From: Nitratidesulfovibrio termitidis HI1
Lineage (GTDB): Bacteria > Desulfobacterota > Desulfovibrionia > Desulfovibrionales > Desulfovibrionaceae
Assembly: GCF_000504305.1 (NCBI RefSeq)
Contig: NZ_KI632512.1
Coordinates: 275,307-339,306, forward strand
Direction of reading: 5' to 3'
Length of the DNA: 64,000 bases
A model generated the notes under the pieces. The model did not search any database. It was not told the DNA's origin and saw only the letters and a program-made list of their open reading frames with translations. Both the position numbers and the translations under genes were made by a program. Position 1 is the stretch's first letter. Every line of letters starts with the position of its first letter. Below, piece by piece: positions 9,534 through 18,713 of the stretch.

Positions 9534-12500
9534 ATGCGCTTGCGTCCCCTGCCGATCATCCTGTGTCTTGTGCTGCTTGCCGTCGGCGGCGGCTACGCGG
9601 CCTTGCGCCAGCTGGTCGATTCCGAGGCTGCGGCACGGCAACTGGGTGAATCGCTTACCGCGCTCACCGGGCACGCCAGCCGGGTGCAGGGCGGGGTGCG
9701 GGTGATCTTCGACCCCGACCCCACGGTGGTGGCCCGCGACGTGGTCATGGACCAGGCCGCCCCCTTTGCCGGGCAGGAGCCGTTGCTGCGAGTGGCCGAG
9801 GCGCGCTTCAACCTGCGACTTGCGGCCCTGTTCTCCGGTCGGGTGGAAGTGCGCGGCGTGGAAGTGGCCCGCCCGCAACTGGTGCTGCTGGCCGATGGTG
9901 AAGGCCGCAACGGATGGGACGGGCTGCTCGAACGTCTAGGCGGGAAGGCTGCCACACCGTCCGGCGTGCCATCTTTTTCCTCTGATGCCTCCGTTTCTCC
10001 CCCCGCTTCACCTGACGCGCTCCAGGCATCCCGTTTGCCGGAAGACGGGCCGCGCATCGAATCTCCCCCCCCTTCGACGGGCATATCCTGGTTCACCCCG
10101 CAAGTGGTGCTGACCGGCACTGCGACGCTGCGCATCGAAGACGCCGATCTGCAATGGCGCAACACGGCCAGCGGCGCGCAGATGCAGATCCGGGGGCTGG
10201 ATGTCGACCTGGTGGCCAGCAAGGGGCGTCTGGCCGAGGCGGCGCTGCGGCACGGCAACCTGGAATGGCGCGCCGATCCGCAGGCACGCCCCGCCACGGT
10301 GCGTGACCTGGACGTGTCGTTCACCACGCCGGGGGGCGGATGGAAGGCGCTGCGCGACCTGTTGCAGGGCGCGCTGGACGTGATGCCCCACCGCGAGGGC
10401 GCAGGGCAGAAGCCCCCCGCCAGGCAGGAACGTCCGGCAGAACAGGGCGCCCCCACCGGGCAGGGCAGCGCCGTGGGCCGGGGGGCAGGGGGCAGGGCGG
10501 GCGTGTTGCGCATGTCCTGCACCTATGATGTGGCCCCGGGCGTCACCGGTACACTGGGGGTGGAGGCGGCTGTTGCCCACGCGGCGTCGGAACATGCCCC
10601 ATCGGACATGACCGCGCTGTTGCCCGCAGAGGTGCACGGCACGGCACGGGCGCGCGGTCACCTGCCGCTGGGCGGGCAAGCCGTGCCCTTTGAACTTGTG
10701 GTGCCCTTCGACGCGCAGCGCGGCACGGACCCGCGCATCACCGGCGCGCGCCTGCAACTGGAGCAGGACGCCCTGGAGGTGACCGCCAGCCTGCGCGGGC
10801 TGGGCACCGGCGGCGCGGAGATGCACGGCACGGCAGAGGTGCGGCGGCTCAGCCTGCCGCGCTGGTTCGGTTTTGCGCGCAACCTGCCCGTGGGCCTGCA
10901 GCACGCGCTGGATGCCCTTTCCGGGCACCTGGAATTTTCGCTGGACCGGCACGGGCTGCGTGTGCCCGTGCTGCACGCCGAGGTACTGGGCATGCCCCTG
11001 CGCGGCTCGGGCGGGGTGGCCGATTTCGCCGCGCCGGTCGTCGCCATCGACGTGGCCGGGGCGGACATCGACGTGAACAAGGTGATGCCCGAACTGGCCG
11101 GGGCCGATCCGCACCCGCTGGTTCATGCCGGACCGCCCGCCGTGGAAGCTGCGGACACGCCCACCAGCCCCGCCAAGGCCAACGGTTCCGCCAGAAATGG
11201 GCAGCAATCCGCGGCAACTGCGGACGAGATTCCGGACGTGGGCTACGACATCCGCGTGCGGGCGGAAAAGGCGCGCGGCTGGAAGTTCGACGTGGGCGGG
11301 CTGGCCTTCCGCTGCTCGCCTTCGCGCGAGGGCACGCTGCTGGAATTCACCGCCGCTTCGTTCTACGGCGGCACGGCAAAGGCCCTGCTGGATATCGTGG
11401 GCGACTACCGCCTGCAATTCACCGCCGCCGAAGTGGCCCTGGCGCGCCCGGCGGCCATCGTCAGCGGGCGCGAATCCGCGGCCGGAAAGCTGGCGGTCAA
11501 GGCCTCACTGCGCGGTCAGGGGCACAGCCTGGGGGCCGTGGCCGCCTCCATGCGGGGCACGCTGGACGCGCGCATCGACGACGGTTTTCTGCTGGTGTGG
11601 CGCAATGGCGCGCTGGAACGGCAGCCGTTCAGCCGGTTCGACCTGCGGGGCGAGGCAGTGGGGCAAGGGTTCCCGGGCGGCAGGGTGCCCCCCAATCCCC
11701 CGGCGCGCCTGCCGTGGACCGGGGCCTGGCGGGCGGCCATGCGCACCCCCACCGGCACGGACTGGGAAGCCACGGCCAACGGGCCGTTGCTGTTCGACAC
11801 GGCCACCGGCCTGCCCGTGGCCGCCGACCGACTGCCCGCAACTCTGCGCCTTTCGCTGCCGCCCGCGCTGACCGACCTTGACCGCACGGTGGAGGCGCGT
11901 TTCTCCGGTCCGGTCCGCTTCGATTTCGACATGGGCTCCCTGAGTTCCGACCAACTGGACGTGGAATCGCTCGGCGCGCGGGGCCGTCTGGCCCTTACCG
12001 CCACCGGCATGAACAAGGTTGCCACCTGGGCGGGCAGTCTGACCGCCCGTTTCGCCGATCCGCGCGCCACCCTGCGCGGGCTGGGCCTTGCGCCATGGAA
12101 GATGGACGCCGCCGCATTGCGCTTGGCGGAACTGTCGGCGGGCTTCCGCCAGTCCGGCAACACCTTCGACCTGACCGACGCCCGGCTGGTGCTGGACGGC
12201 CAGCCGATAGCGGGTAACGTCTCGCGCATTTCCGGCCAGCGCCCCCTGTGGCGGTTCAGCCTGCACGCAGACGACTTCGACGCGGACCGCTATCTGGCCC
12301 CCCGCACGCCGGATCCCGCCCCCGGCGAACCGGAGCCCGTGCCTTCCGACGAGCCGCTGCACTACGCCTGGCTGCGCACGTTCGATGCCGACGGGCGCGT
12401 GTCGGTGGGGCGCGGCACGTTCAAACAGCTGCGCTTCGATGGCTTTACCGCGCCCATCCTGCTGCGTGACGGCCAACTGGAGGTGGGGCCCATCGCCTCC

Positions 12501-13178
12501 GGCTTCTATGGCGGCACGCTGGGCGGCAGCATTCGCGCCACGGCGGGAGACGCGCTGGCCACGCGCCTTGTGCTGGACGCGCGCGACTTCGATCTGGAAC
12601 CGGTGGGGCTGCGCTTCGCGGGCAAGGATTACGTGGGCGGCAAGGCCCTGCTGGTGCTGGACGTGCAAGGCCCCCTGCGCACCGAACTGGACATGCCCGC
12701 CGCCCTTTCCGGCACCTGGGCCTTCGAGGTGCGCGACGGCTTCTACAGCACGCGCGGCAAGTCGAGCACGCCGGAACAGTCCAAGACCCCGTTTTCGGAG
12801 GCGCGGGCCAGCGGGTACATGCGCACCGGGGTGCTGCACAACGAGGACTTCACCCTGAACAGCCTGCTGCTGACCATGGAGGGCCGGGGCTGGGTGGACA
12901 TTGCGAAGAAACGCATCGACTACACCACGGACGTTTCGCTGGTGCGGGTGCCCACCTTTCCCATCCGCTTCCATGGCGACCTGCGCAAGCCGGAAACCAG
13001 CGTGCGCCAGACCGGCATCGTCACCGGCACCCTGGGGAATCTGGGCAGCACCGTGTTCGACCTGCTGGGCGGGATTATCGGCATGCCGTTGCGGGTGCTG
13101 GAAGGCCTGCAGGACGCCGCGCGCGGCAACGGCACGACACCCAATGGGCAGCCGTCGCAGCAACAGTCGGGGCAGTAG
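9534..13178 (+). CDS. AsmA-family inner-membrane/periplasmic protein
   Basis: 1214 residues. One N-terminal membrane anchor (LPIILCLVLLAVGGGYAAL) is followed by a long beta-rich region typical of AsmA/YhdP-type proteins. These are proposed to form bridges that move phospholipid or otherwise affect outer-membrane assembly. Near the C-terminus the ESLGARGRLALTATG and DFTLNSLLLTMEGRGWVD stretches fit AsmA C-terminal repeats. I chose the ATG at 9534, which has GGAA six bases upstream and begins directly before the anchor. The ATG at 9501 lacks a convincing ribosome site. An Ala/Gln/Gly-rich linker is encoded at about 10405-10500. It stands alone between the c-di-GMP sensor and the histidine kinase, 92 bases after the former. 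Confidence 0.75.
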   Translation: MRLRPLPIILCLVLLAVGGGYAALRQLVDSEAAARQLGESLTALTGHASRVQGGVRVIFDPDPTVVARDVVMDQAAPFAGQEPLLRVAEARFNLRLAALFSGRVEVRGVEVARPQLVLLADGEGRNGWDGLLERLGGKAATPSGVPSFSSDASVSPPASPDALQASRLPEDGPRIESPPPSTGISWFTPQVVLTGTATLRIEDADLQWRNTASGAQMQIRGLDVDLVASKGRLAEAALRHGNLEWRADPQARPATVRDLDVSFTTPGGGWKALRDLLQGALDVMPHREGAGQKPPARQERPAEQGAPTGQGSAVGRGAGGRAGVLRMSCTYDVAPGVTGTLGVEAAVAHAASEHAPSDMTALLPAEVHGTARARGHLPLGGQAVPFELVVPFDAQRGTDPRITGARLQLEQDALEVTASLRGLGTGGAEMHGTAEVRRLSLPRWFGFARNLPVGLQHALDALSGHLEFSLDRHGLRVPVLHAEVLGMPLRGSGGVADFAAPVVAIDVAGADIDVNKVMPELAGADPHPLVHAGPPAVEAADTPTSPAKANGSARNGQQSAATADEIPDVGYDIRVRAEKARGWKFDVGGLAFRCSPSREGTLLEFTAASFYGGTAKALLDIVGDYRLQFTAAEVALARPAAIVSGRESAAGKLAVKASLRGQGHSLGAVAASMRGTLDARIDDGFLLVWRNGALERQPFSRFDLRGEAVGQGFPGGRVPPNPPARLPWTGAWRAAMRTPTGTDWEATANGPLLFDTATGLPVAADRLPATLRLSLPPALTDLDRTVEARFSGPVRFDFDMGSLSSDQLDVESLGARGRLALTATGMNKVATWAGSLTARFADPRATLRGLGLAPWKMDAAALRLAELSAGFRQSGNTFDLTDARLVLDGQPIAGNVSRISGQRPLWRFSLHADDFDADRYLAPRTPDPAPGEPEPVPSDEPLHYAWLRTFDADGRVSVGRGTFKQLRFDGFTAPILLRDGQLEVGPIASGFYGGTLGGSIRATAGDALATRLVLDARDFDLEPVGLRFAGKDYVGGKALLVLDVQGPLRTELDMPAALSGTWAFEVRDGFYSTRGKSSTPEQSKTPFSEARASGYMRTGVLHNEDFTLNSLLLTMEGRGWVDIAKKRIDYTTDVSLVRVPTFPIRFHGDLRKPETSVRQTGIVTGTLGNLGSTVFDLLGGIIGMPLRVLEGLQDAARGNGTTPNGQPSQQQSGQ

Positions 13179-13401
13179 GCCCGCAGATACCAGTTGGCGC
13201 GCCGTGTGCCGGGGGTGATGCCCGTGCGGGCAACCGCCAGCCGGATGCCGCCGGACCGCCAGCCGACGCCGTTGCGCAACCCGCCGATATCGCAGTTCCA
13301 CGGGGGCGGACGTGCGATCAGCTTTCCCCATGTCTCCCGCGTGTTGCTTCTGCTTTCGCTTCTTCTGCGTTCTCCCCGCAAGCTTTCCCCACCCTTCCGC
13401 A
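13179..13401. other. First half of a 437-base gap; nothing recognised
   Basis: The gap 13179-13615 separates the AsmA gene from the histidine kinase. Its left half is GC-rich and shows no gene, strong hairpin or repeat that I can support. The right half is clearly richer in A+T and holds the GTGCAA motif cluster described separately. Confidence 0.5.
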
Positions 13402-13526
13402 TTGCACACGTGCAACCGGGGTTGCGCGTTCTTTTGTTGTGTGCAATTTTATGCACAGATGGATGCGGATTTGTGCTGCTTGTGCAATGCATTTCTCGTA
13501 ACTGTTTGAAATTGCATTGTGCACAC
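13402..13526. promoter_or_regulatory. Cluster of GTGCAA/TTGCAC motifs upstream of the kinase-regulator operon
   Basis: Within 125 bases there are two inverted repeats: TTGCAC-AC-GTGCAA at 13402-13415 and TGTGCA-ATTTTA-TGCACA at 13440-13457. A further GTGCAA lies at 13482-13487 and TTGCAT/TTGTGCACAC at 13512-13526. The area is visibly richer in A+T than its surroundings. Regularly repeated half-sites 90-215 bases ahead of a gene suit an enhancer array for a sigma-54 activator, and the operon encodes one. The assignment is inference. No good -24/-12 element was found to go with it. Confidence 0.5.
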
Positions 13527-13615
13527 GTTGGCACGAGGTTTTCATGCCAGTTCCTCACGCCCGGCTTCTTGTGCAGCCGGGCGTGTGCATCACCACGGTT
13601 TTTCAAGGACGTTCC

Positions 13616-15796
13616 ATGGATATCGCCGACAAGAACACCGAGCGCAGTACCCTGATCATCGCGGTGATGGCGCTGGTGACCATCGGACTTTCGCTCATCG
13701 TCTCCACCGGGCAGACCCTGAACCGGCAGGAAGAGGCGGGCACCCAGCACCTCATCCTTACCGCCCGGTCGGTGTTGCAGGCGGTGGAAACATCGCTGCG
13801 GCGCGGGCTGTTCATGAGGCCCAACGGCCCCGGCCTGTTCAGCCCCGGCACGGCGGAACTGTTCCGCGAACTGGAGCAGAGCGGCGACGTGCTGTTCGTG
13901 GGCATCATCGACCGGCAGGGGGGGAGGGTGCTGACATCCCGTCCCACGCAAGAGGCGGGCGGTACGCTGGTCTTTCCGCCCGAAGCCTTGCAGGACCTGG
14001 CCCAGAAGGGCGAATGGCATGGCCGCGCCACCTTCGGCAAACTCAGCGCCTACGTGTACGGCAAGCGCATCCTGCCGCGCAGCCATGCCCTGATGCACGA
14101 CCCGGAACTGGACGACGGCGAGCAGGCCCGGCCCGAAGCCGGAGCCGACGGGGGGACGGCGCATGTCCCCGGTTCGTTGGGTCCGTCCGGTTCATCCGGC
14201 CCGTCCGGTTCATCCGGCCCGTCCAGTTCATCCGGCCCGTCCAGTTCATCCGGATCGTTCAGTCAGGGCGACTTTGCCCCGGACGACCCCAACCAGTTGC
14301 CCACCTTTCTGGTGGTGGGGCTGGATATGGCCAAGCACCTCGCGGTGTACCGGGGCTTTCGCCAGAACGCATTGTTTCAGGCGGCATACATCCTGGCGGC
14401 GGCGGTGTTCATCTGGGTGCTGACCATGAGCTTCCTGAAGCGCCGCGAGCAGGCGGGCCGCGCCGCCGTGCTGGAGCGTTTCCAGGCCCGGCTGGTGGAC
14501 AACCTGCCCGACGGCCTGCTGACCATCACCCAGGACAACGTGGTGCGCGCGGCCAACCCGGCGGCCCATGACATCCTGAAGGCCCGCGACGGCAGTCTGG
14601 CGGGCACCGACGTGGCCGAGTTGCCGCCGGAAATCGCCGGGTGCATCGCGGGTCCGGACAGTGGGGCAACCCCCGGCTGGACCAACCGCACCGTGGACGG
14701 CGCGCATCTGGAAATCCTGACCCTGCCCATTCGCGAAAGCGACGAGGAGCACGATCGTCTGGTCATCATCCGCGACCGCACCCAGATCCGCGAGTTGGAA
14801 AAGAGCCTGAGCGAGGCGGAAAAGCTGGCCGCCGTGGGCACCCTGGCCGCAGGGGTGGCGCACGAGATACGCAACCCGCTCTCGGCGCTGCGCGGTTTTG
14901 CCCAGTATTTCGCCAAGAAGCTGGCGGGCAAGCAGCCGGACGAGAACTACGCCCAGACCATGGTGCGCGAGGCCGACCGGCTGAACCGGGTCATCACCGA
15001 CCTGCTGTACCTGGCAAGGCCGCGCGCCATCGAACCGCGCGAGGTCAGCCTGGGCCAACTGGCCGCGGAACTGGAAAGCCTGGTGCGTTTCGATGCGGGC
15101 AAGCTGGGGGTGCGCATGCGCACCAGCCTGGGGCCGGACCTGGTCATGGCCGACGAGGACGCGTTGAAGCAGGCCCTGCTGAATCTGGTCCTGAACAGCC
15201 TGGACGCGCTGTCGCAGTGCCCCCAGCCCGTTGGTGACGACGGGCGCGAGGTTCACATCTCGTCCATGGCTTCCGATGGCGGCGTGTGGGTGTTCGTGCG
15301 CGACACCGGGCCCGGCATGAGCCGCGAGCAGCGCGAACAGGCCTTCGAGCCGTTCTACACCACCAAGAAGAAGGGCACCGGCCTTGGCCTTGCGCTGGTG
15401 CACAAGACCATGCGCGACCACGGGGGCCGCGCGCAGATAGATTCCGAGGTGGGGCGCGGCACCACGGTGGCGCTGTTCTTTCCGGGGGATGGGCACGGCG
15501 CGCCGGTCGGCACGGTCGGCGCCATGGACGATGCGGACAGCCCCAGAGGCGGCGACCCGCTGGACCACGGCGCGGACATTCCGCCAGGCAGTTGCCCCGG
15601 CGCGGCAGCCTTCGACATGGCCGCGGCCAACCGTGGGGGCAGGGGCGAGGGCCACGGCGGCCCCGTGCCGGGTGGCGACGCCCGGAGTGCGAGCGGCCCT
15701 GCGCATGCCGATCACGGGCATGCCGATTCCAGACAATCCACGACAGACCAGCCCACAACGGATACGGTCATCGACATAACCGAGGACAAACGATGA
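13616..15796 (+). CDS. Membrane sensor histidine kinase (NtrB/ZraS type)
   Basis: 726 residues. Start chosen at MDIADKNTERSTLIIAV, where AAGGA lies six bases upstream. Two membrane segments (about 14-34 and 255-275) enclose an extracytoplasmic sensor. This contains a Gly/Ser/Pro tandem repeat at about residues 190-214. A PAS-like region then precedes the kinase core: H-box GVAHEIRNPLSALRGF with the phospho-acceptor His near residue 415, N-box NLVLNSLDAL, G1 DTGPGM and G2 GTGLGLALVHKTM. The tail after about residue 620 is low-complexity. Its stop overlaps the start of a sigma-54 response regulator by four bases (ATGA), so the two are almost certainly a cognate pair. The signal sensed is not evident. 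Confidence 0.92.
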   Translation: MDIADKNTERSTLIIAVMALVTIGLSLIVSTGQTLNRQEEAGTQHLILTARSVLQAVETSLRRGLFMRPNGPGLFSPGTAELFRELEQSGDVLFVGIIDRQGGRVLTSRPTQEAGGTLVFPPEALQDLAQKGEWHGRATFGKLSAYVYGKRILPRSHALMHDPELDDGEQARPEAGADGGTAHVPGSLGPSGSSGPSGSSGPSSSSGPSSSSGSFSQGDFAPDDPNQLPTFLVVGLDMAKHLAVYRGFRQNALFQAAYILAAAVFIWVLTMSFLKRREQAGRAAVLERFQARLVDNLPDGLLTITQDNVVRAANPAAHDILKARDGSLAGTDVAELPPEIAGCIAGPDSGATPGWTNRTVDGAHLEILTLPIRESDEEHDRLVIIRDRTQIRELEKSLSEAEKLAAVGTLAAGVAHEIRNPLSALRGFAQYFAKKLAGKQPDENYAQTMVREADRLNRVITDLLYLARPRAIEPREVSLGQLAAELESLVRFDAGKLGVRMRTSLGPDLVMADEDALKQALLNLVLNSLDALSQCPQPVGDDGREVHISSMASDGGVWVFVRDTGPGMSREQREQAFEPFYTTKKKGTGLGLALVHKTMRDHGGRAQIDSEVGRGTTVALFFPGDGHGAPVGTVGAMDDADSPRGGDPLDHGADIPPGSCPGAAAFDMAAANRGGRGEGHGGPVPGGDARSASGPAHADHGHADSRQSTTDQPTTDTVIDITEDKR
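14185..14256 (+). repeat. 18-bp tandem repeat, four units, in the kinase sensor domain
   Basis: Four head-to-tail 18-bp units (14185, 14203, 14221, 14239), nearly identical, encode six-residue Ser/Gly/Pro units of the type SGSSGP. The unit keeps the reading frame, so gain or loss of units would change linker length without breaking the protein. Confidence 0.9.
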
Positions 15797-17349
15797 AGCG
15801 ACTTCTGGTCATCGACGACGAACCCGGACACCGCCTGATGGTCCGTGCCGTCATGGAGGACAGTGGCTGGAACGTGGAAGAGGCAGGTTCCGGCGAAGAA
15901 GGCCTGGAACAGCTGGCCCAGGACCGCGTGAACGTGGTCCTGCTGGACATGCGCATGCCCGGCATGGACGGGCAGGAGACATTGGCCCGCATCCAGGAAA
16001 TGTATCCCGGCCTGCCCGTGGTCATGCTGACCGCCTTCGGCACCGTGGGCTCCGCCGTGGTGGCCATGAAGAAGGGCGCCTTCGATTACCTGACCAAGCC
16101 CGCCGACAACGAGGAACTGACGGCCGTGCTGGAGAAGGCCTGGGACTTCGGCAGGCTGATGGAGGAAAACGAAAACCTGCGCCGCCGCCTGAGCAACGAC
16201 GATCCCACCGCGCCCATCGTGGGGACCAGCCAGGCCATGTGCCGGGTGCGTGATTTCATCCGCCAGGCAGGGCCCAGCGAGGCCACCATCCTGGTCATGG
16301 GCGAGTCGGGCACCGGCAAGGAACTCATCGCCCAAGGGCTGCACGATGCCAGTAACCGCGCCGACCAGCCGCTGGTGAAGGTGAACTGCGCGGCCCTGCC
16401 CGGCCACCTGCTGGAAAGCGAGCTGTTCGGGTACATGAAGGGCGCGTTCACCGGGGCCGTGCGCGACAAGCCGGGGCGTTTCCAACTGGCGCGCGGCGGC
16501 ACGCTGTTCCTCGACGAAATAGGCGAGCTGCCGCTGGAATTGCAGTCCAAGCTGCTGCGCGCCTTGCAGGAACGCGTGGTGGAACCGCTGGGCGCGGTAC
16601 GCCCCGTGCCCGTGGACGTGCGCATCATCGCCGCCACCAACCGCGACCTCAAGCGCGCGGTGGAGGCGGGTGAATTCCGCGAGGATCTCTTTTTCCGGCT
16701 CAACGTGCTGGAGGTGGTTTCGCCCCCCCTGCGCGACCGGCTGGAGGACTTGCCCATGCTGGCGGGGCGACTGCTGGAACGGCTGTGCCGCAAGAACAAG
16801 AAGGGCATCCGCAGCGTGAGCCCGGAATTTCTCGAAGCACTGATGCGTTATTCCTGGCCCGGCAACGTGCGCGAACTGGAAAACGTGCTGGAACGGTCAC
16901 TGATTCTCAGCCGCTCGGATACCCTGGGGCCGGATTCGCTGCCCTCGCAGGTGCTGGCGGACCGCCCCGACCGCCCCGACCGCTGGGACCGCCCCGACCG
17001 CTGGGGCAGGGAGCAGGACCGCCAGCGCCCCGACATGTCCGACAGGTCGGGCCCGGTTGACCGCTCCTTCGAGCGCCAGGGCAGGGGGTGGGGGCAGGAC
17101 AGCGCTTCCGCCATGCCGCGCGACGACGCGGGTTGGCCCGGCGAAGGCGACGGCCTTGTGTCCGGCGGTTACGGGGGTGTTCCGGGGGCGTATCCCGGCT
17201 CGCTGGACGACGCGGAGCGCGACGCCCTGTTGCGCGCGCTGGAAGTGCATGGAGGGCATCGGGAACGCACGGCCGACGCGCTGGGCATCAGTCGACGTAC
17301 CCTGCAATACAAGCTGAAGAAGTTCGGGTTGATCCGGCGCGGCATGTAG
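15793..17349 (+). CDS. Sigma-54-dependent response regulator (NtrC family)
   Basis: 518 residues. The receiver domain spans 1-120 with IDDE at the N-terminus, the phospho-acceptor Asp near residue 52 (VVLLDMRMPGMDG) and Lys in LTKPAD. An AAA+ domain follows at about 140-380 with Walker A GESGTGKE near 170, the sigma-54 contact loop GAFTGA near 217, Walker B LFLDEIGE and the arginine-finger region. A Fis-type helix-turn-helix closes the protein (ERTADALGISRRTLQYKL). The linker between AAA+ and HTH is unusually long, near 110 residues, and carries an Asp-Arg-Pro/Trp tandem repeat. The gene overlaps its kinase by four bases. Probable targets include sigma-54 promoters, but no target can be assigned from the window. 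Confidence 0.95.
   Translation: MKRLLVIDDEPGHRLMVRAVMEDSGWNVEEAGSGEEGLEQLAQDRVNVVLLDMRMPGMDGQETLARIQEMYPGLPVVMLTAFGTVGSAVVAMKKGAFDYLTKPADNEELTAVLEKAWDFGRLMEENENLRRRLSNDDPTAPIVGTSQAMCRVRDFIRQAGPSEATILVMGESGTGKELIAQGLHDASNRADQPLVKVNCAALPGHLLESELFGYMKGAFTGAVRDKPGRFQLARGGTLFLDEIGELPLELQSKLLRALQERVVEPLGAVRPVPVDVRIIAATNRDLKRAVEAGEFREDLFFRLNVLEVVSPPLRDRLEDLPMLAGRLLERLCRKNKKGIRSVSPEFLEALMRYSWPGNVRELENVLERSLILSRSDTLGPDSLPSQVLADRPDRPDRWDRPDRWGREQDRQRPDMSDRSGPVDRSFERQGRGWGQDSASAMPRDDAGWPGEGDGLVSGGYGGVPGAYPGSLDDAERDALLRALEVHGGHRERTADALGISRRTLQYKLKKFGLIRRGM
16960..17004 (+). repeat. 9-bp tandem repeat in the regulator linker
   Basis: Five units of 9 bp encode DRP-DRP-DRW-DRP-DRW between the AAA+ and DNA-binding domains. 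The unit length keeps the frame. Confidence 0.85.
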
Positions 17350-17366
17350 CCCGCCAGGGAGGCAGC

Positions 17367-17948
17367 ATGAACAGGGTGCACGGCGTTTCGGCTTTTGCGG
17401 CTCTTGTTGTTGCGACGACCATCATGTCCGGGTGTTCCGGCGCAAGCATGCGGGCCTCGTCCCTGCTTGAGCAGGGCAGATACGCAGATGCCGCCACGGC
17501 CTATGCCCGGGTGACGGCGGAAAACCCGTCCGACTGGCGGGCCGGGGTGCGCCACGGATATGCCCTGTACCGCAAGGGTGACTACGCGGGGGCACGTGCC
17601 GTGCTGACGCCGCTGACGGAGGATTGGCGTTCGGCGGAATACGCCCGGTTCTGGGCAGGCATCGCGGCCATTGCCGCGCGCGACGGTGATGCGGCCCGCG
17701 CGGCGTGGTCCGGCTGGACCACGGACAGGACCGAGGTGCTGCGGGCGGTGCGCCCGCGCGTGGATCTGCTGCGTGACGGTGAACTGGCCCTTGGGTCGCA
17801 GGCGGCGGACATGTATGCGCGCGAAGCCGCCCAGGCCAATGCCCTGGAAGAAATGAAGCGCTCGCGCGACATGTTCCGGCGCGGTATGGACAAGGGTGAC
17901 GTGCCCGACCCGGCGTTGCCGCCGAGCCCCGTGGAGTATCTGCCGTAG
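17367..17948 (+). CDS. Small lipoprotein with TPR-like repeats
   Basis: 193 residues. The N-terminus is a lipoprotein signal ending in the lipobox MSGC (IMSGCSG). The mature part begins with a TPR-like helical pair (LLEQGRYADAATAYARVTAENPSDWRAGVRHGYALYRKGDYAGARAVL) and ends in a Pro-rich tail. GGGAGG lies five bases before the ATG. It starts 17 bases after the regulator gene and is probably in the same transcript, so it may act in the envelope response of that two-component system. A perfect hairpin follows about 100 bases downstream. No specific function is recognised. Confidence 0.8.
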   Translation: MNRVHGVSAFAALVVATTIMSGCSGASMRASSLLEQGRYADAATAYARVTAENPSDWRAGVRHGYALYRKGDYAGARAVLTPLTEDWRSAEYARFWAGIAAIAARDGDAARAAWSGWTTDRTEVLRAVRPRVDLLRDGELALGSQAADMYAREAAQANALEEMKRSRDMFRRGMDKGDVPDPALPPSPVEYLP

Positions 17949-18048
17949 GCGGGGGGGCCTGCGGCCGGAGCGGTGGCAAGGCTGGCTGGCGAGCCCCGGA
18001 CAGGGCTGCCGCCAGAAACCGGGCCGCGTTGATGTGCGTGCCGGTATG

Positions 18049-18075
18049 GAAAACCACCCGTCAAGGGTGGTTTTC
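18049..18075 (+). terminator. Hairpin terminator ending the kinase-regulator-lipoprotein operon
   Basis: A perfect 11-bp stem (18049-18059 with 18065-18075) has a 5-base loop, and the right arm ends in four T residues. It lies 100 bases after the lipoprotein stop and 156 before the Hpt gene. Confidence 0.75.
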
Positions 18076-18230
18076 GCATTTCGAATGCCGATGATGAAGC
18101 ACCCGCGAAGGGTATCCGCTTGCGTACGAGGGGCGTATTGCCGTAGGCTGTAAGATGAACCTCGGCACCACGTCCGCATTCCGCGGGATGTTCGCCAACG
18201 GCGTGGTCCGGCAAGCCGCACGAGTGTCCC

Positions 18231-18596
18231 ATGAGCCAGTCCGCCCACCCGCCCGTCTTCGACATCGATGGAGTGCTGCACCGCCTGCAAGGCGACCGCG
18301 AATTCCTGACGCTGCTGCTCGACACCTTTCTGCCCGACTTTGCCGACCGGCTGACCAAGATGCAGGCTGCCCTGGGTGAAGGGCGACTGGGCGACCTTGC
18401 GCGCCTTGCCCACAGCCTGAAAGGGGCCTCCGCCACCATCGGCGCGTCGCGCCTGCACCACCGGGCCGCCGCCCTGGACCAGGCCTGCCGCGACGAGGAC
18501 ATGGCCACTGCCCGGTTGGAATGGCTGGGCCTTCTGGAAGATGCCGAAGCCACGCGCGAGCAGATCGGGGCGTGGCTGGCGGCCAACAGAACCTGA
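18231..18596 (+). CDS. Stand-alone histidine phosphotransfer (Hpt) protein
   Basis: 121 residues, a complete Hpt four-helix bundle by length. The phospho-acceptor motif is AHSLKGASATIGA, with His near residue 63. Such proteins relay phosphate between hybrid kinases and response regulators. The kinase next door is not a hybrid, so the partner of this Hpt is probably encoded elsewhere. It is separated from the kinase operon by a terminator and is likely transcribed alone. A 10-bp tandem repeat lies about 115 bases downstream. Confidence 0.88.
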   Translation: MSQSAHPPVFDIDGVLHRLQGDREFLTLLLDTFLPDFADRLTKMQAALGEGRLGDLARLAHSLKGASATIGASRLHHRAAALDQACRDEDMATARLEWLGLLEDAEATREQIGAWLAANRT

Positions 18597-18713
18597 CCGG
18601 ATGGCGTGCTTCGGTGTGAATCGGAGGACCTGCCAGACCTGACGGGTCTTACGGATGGGGAGATTCGGCGGAATTGGCAGAGCTGACGCCAACTACCGTA
18701 TCAGGCCCTGGCT

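Noticed and set aside
13529-13550. Sigma-54 promoter ahead of the histidine kinase (TGGCACG at 13529-13535)
   Set aside because: The -24 half is perfect but no GC occurs at the required -12 distance. Only the upstream motif cluster is kept as a feature.
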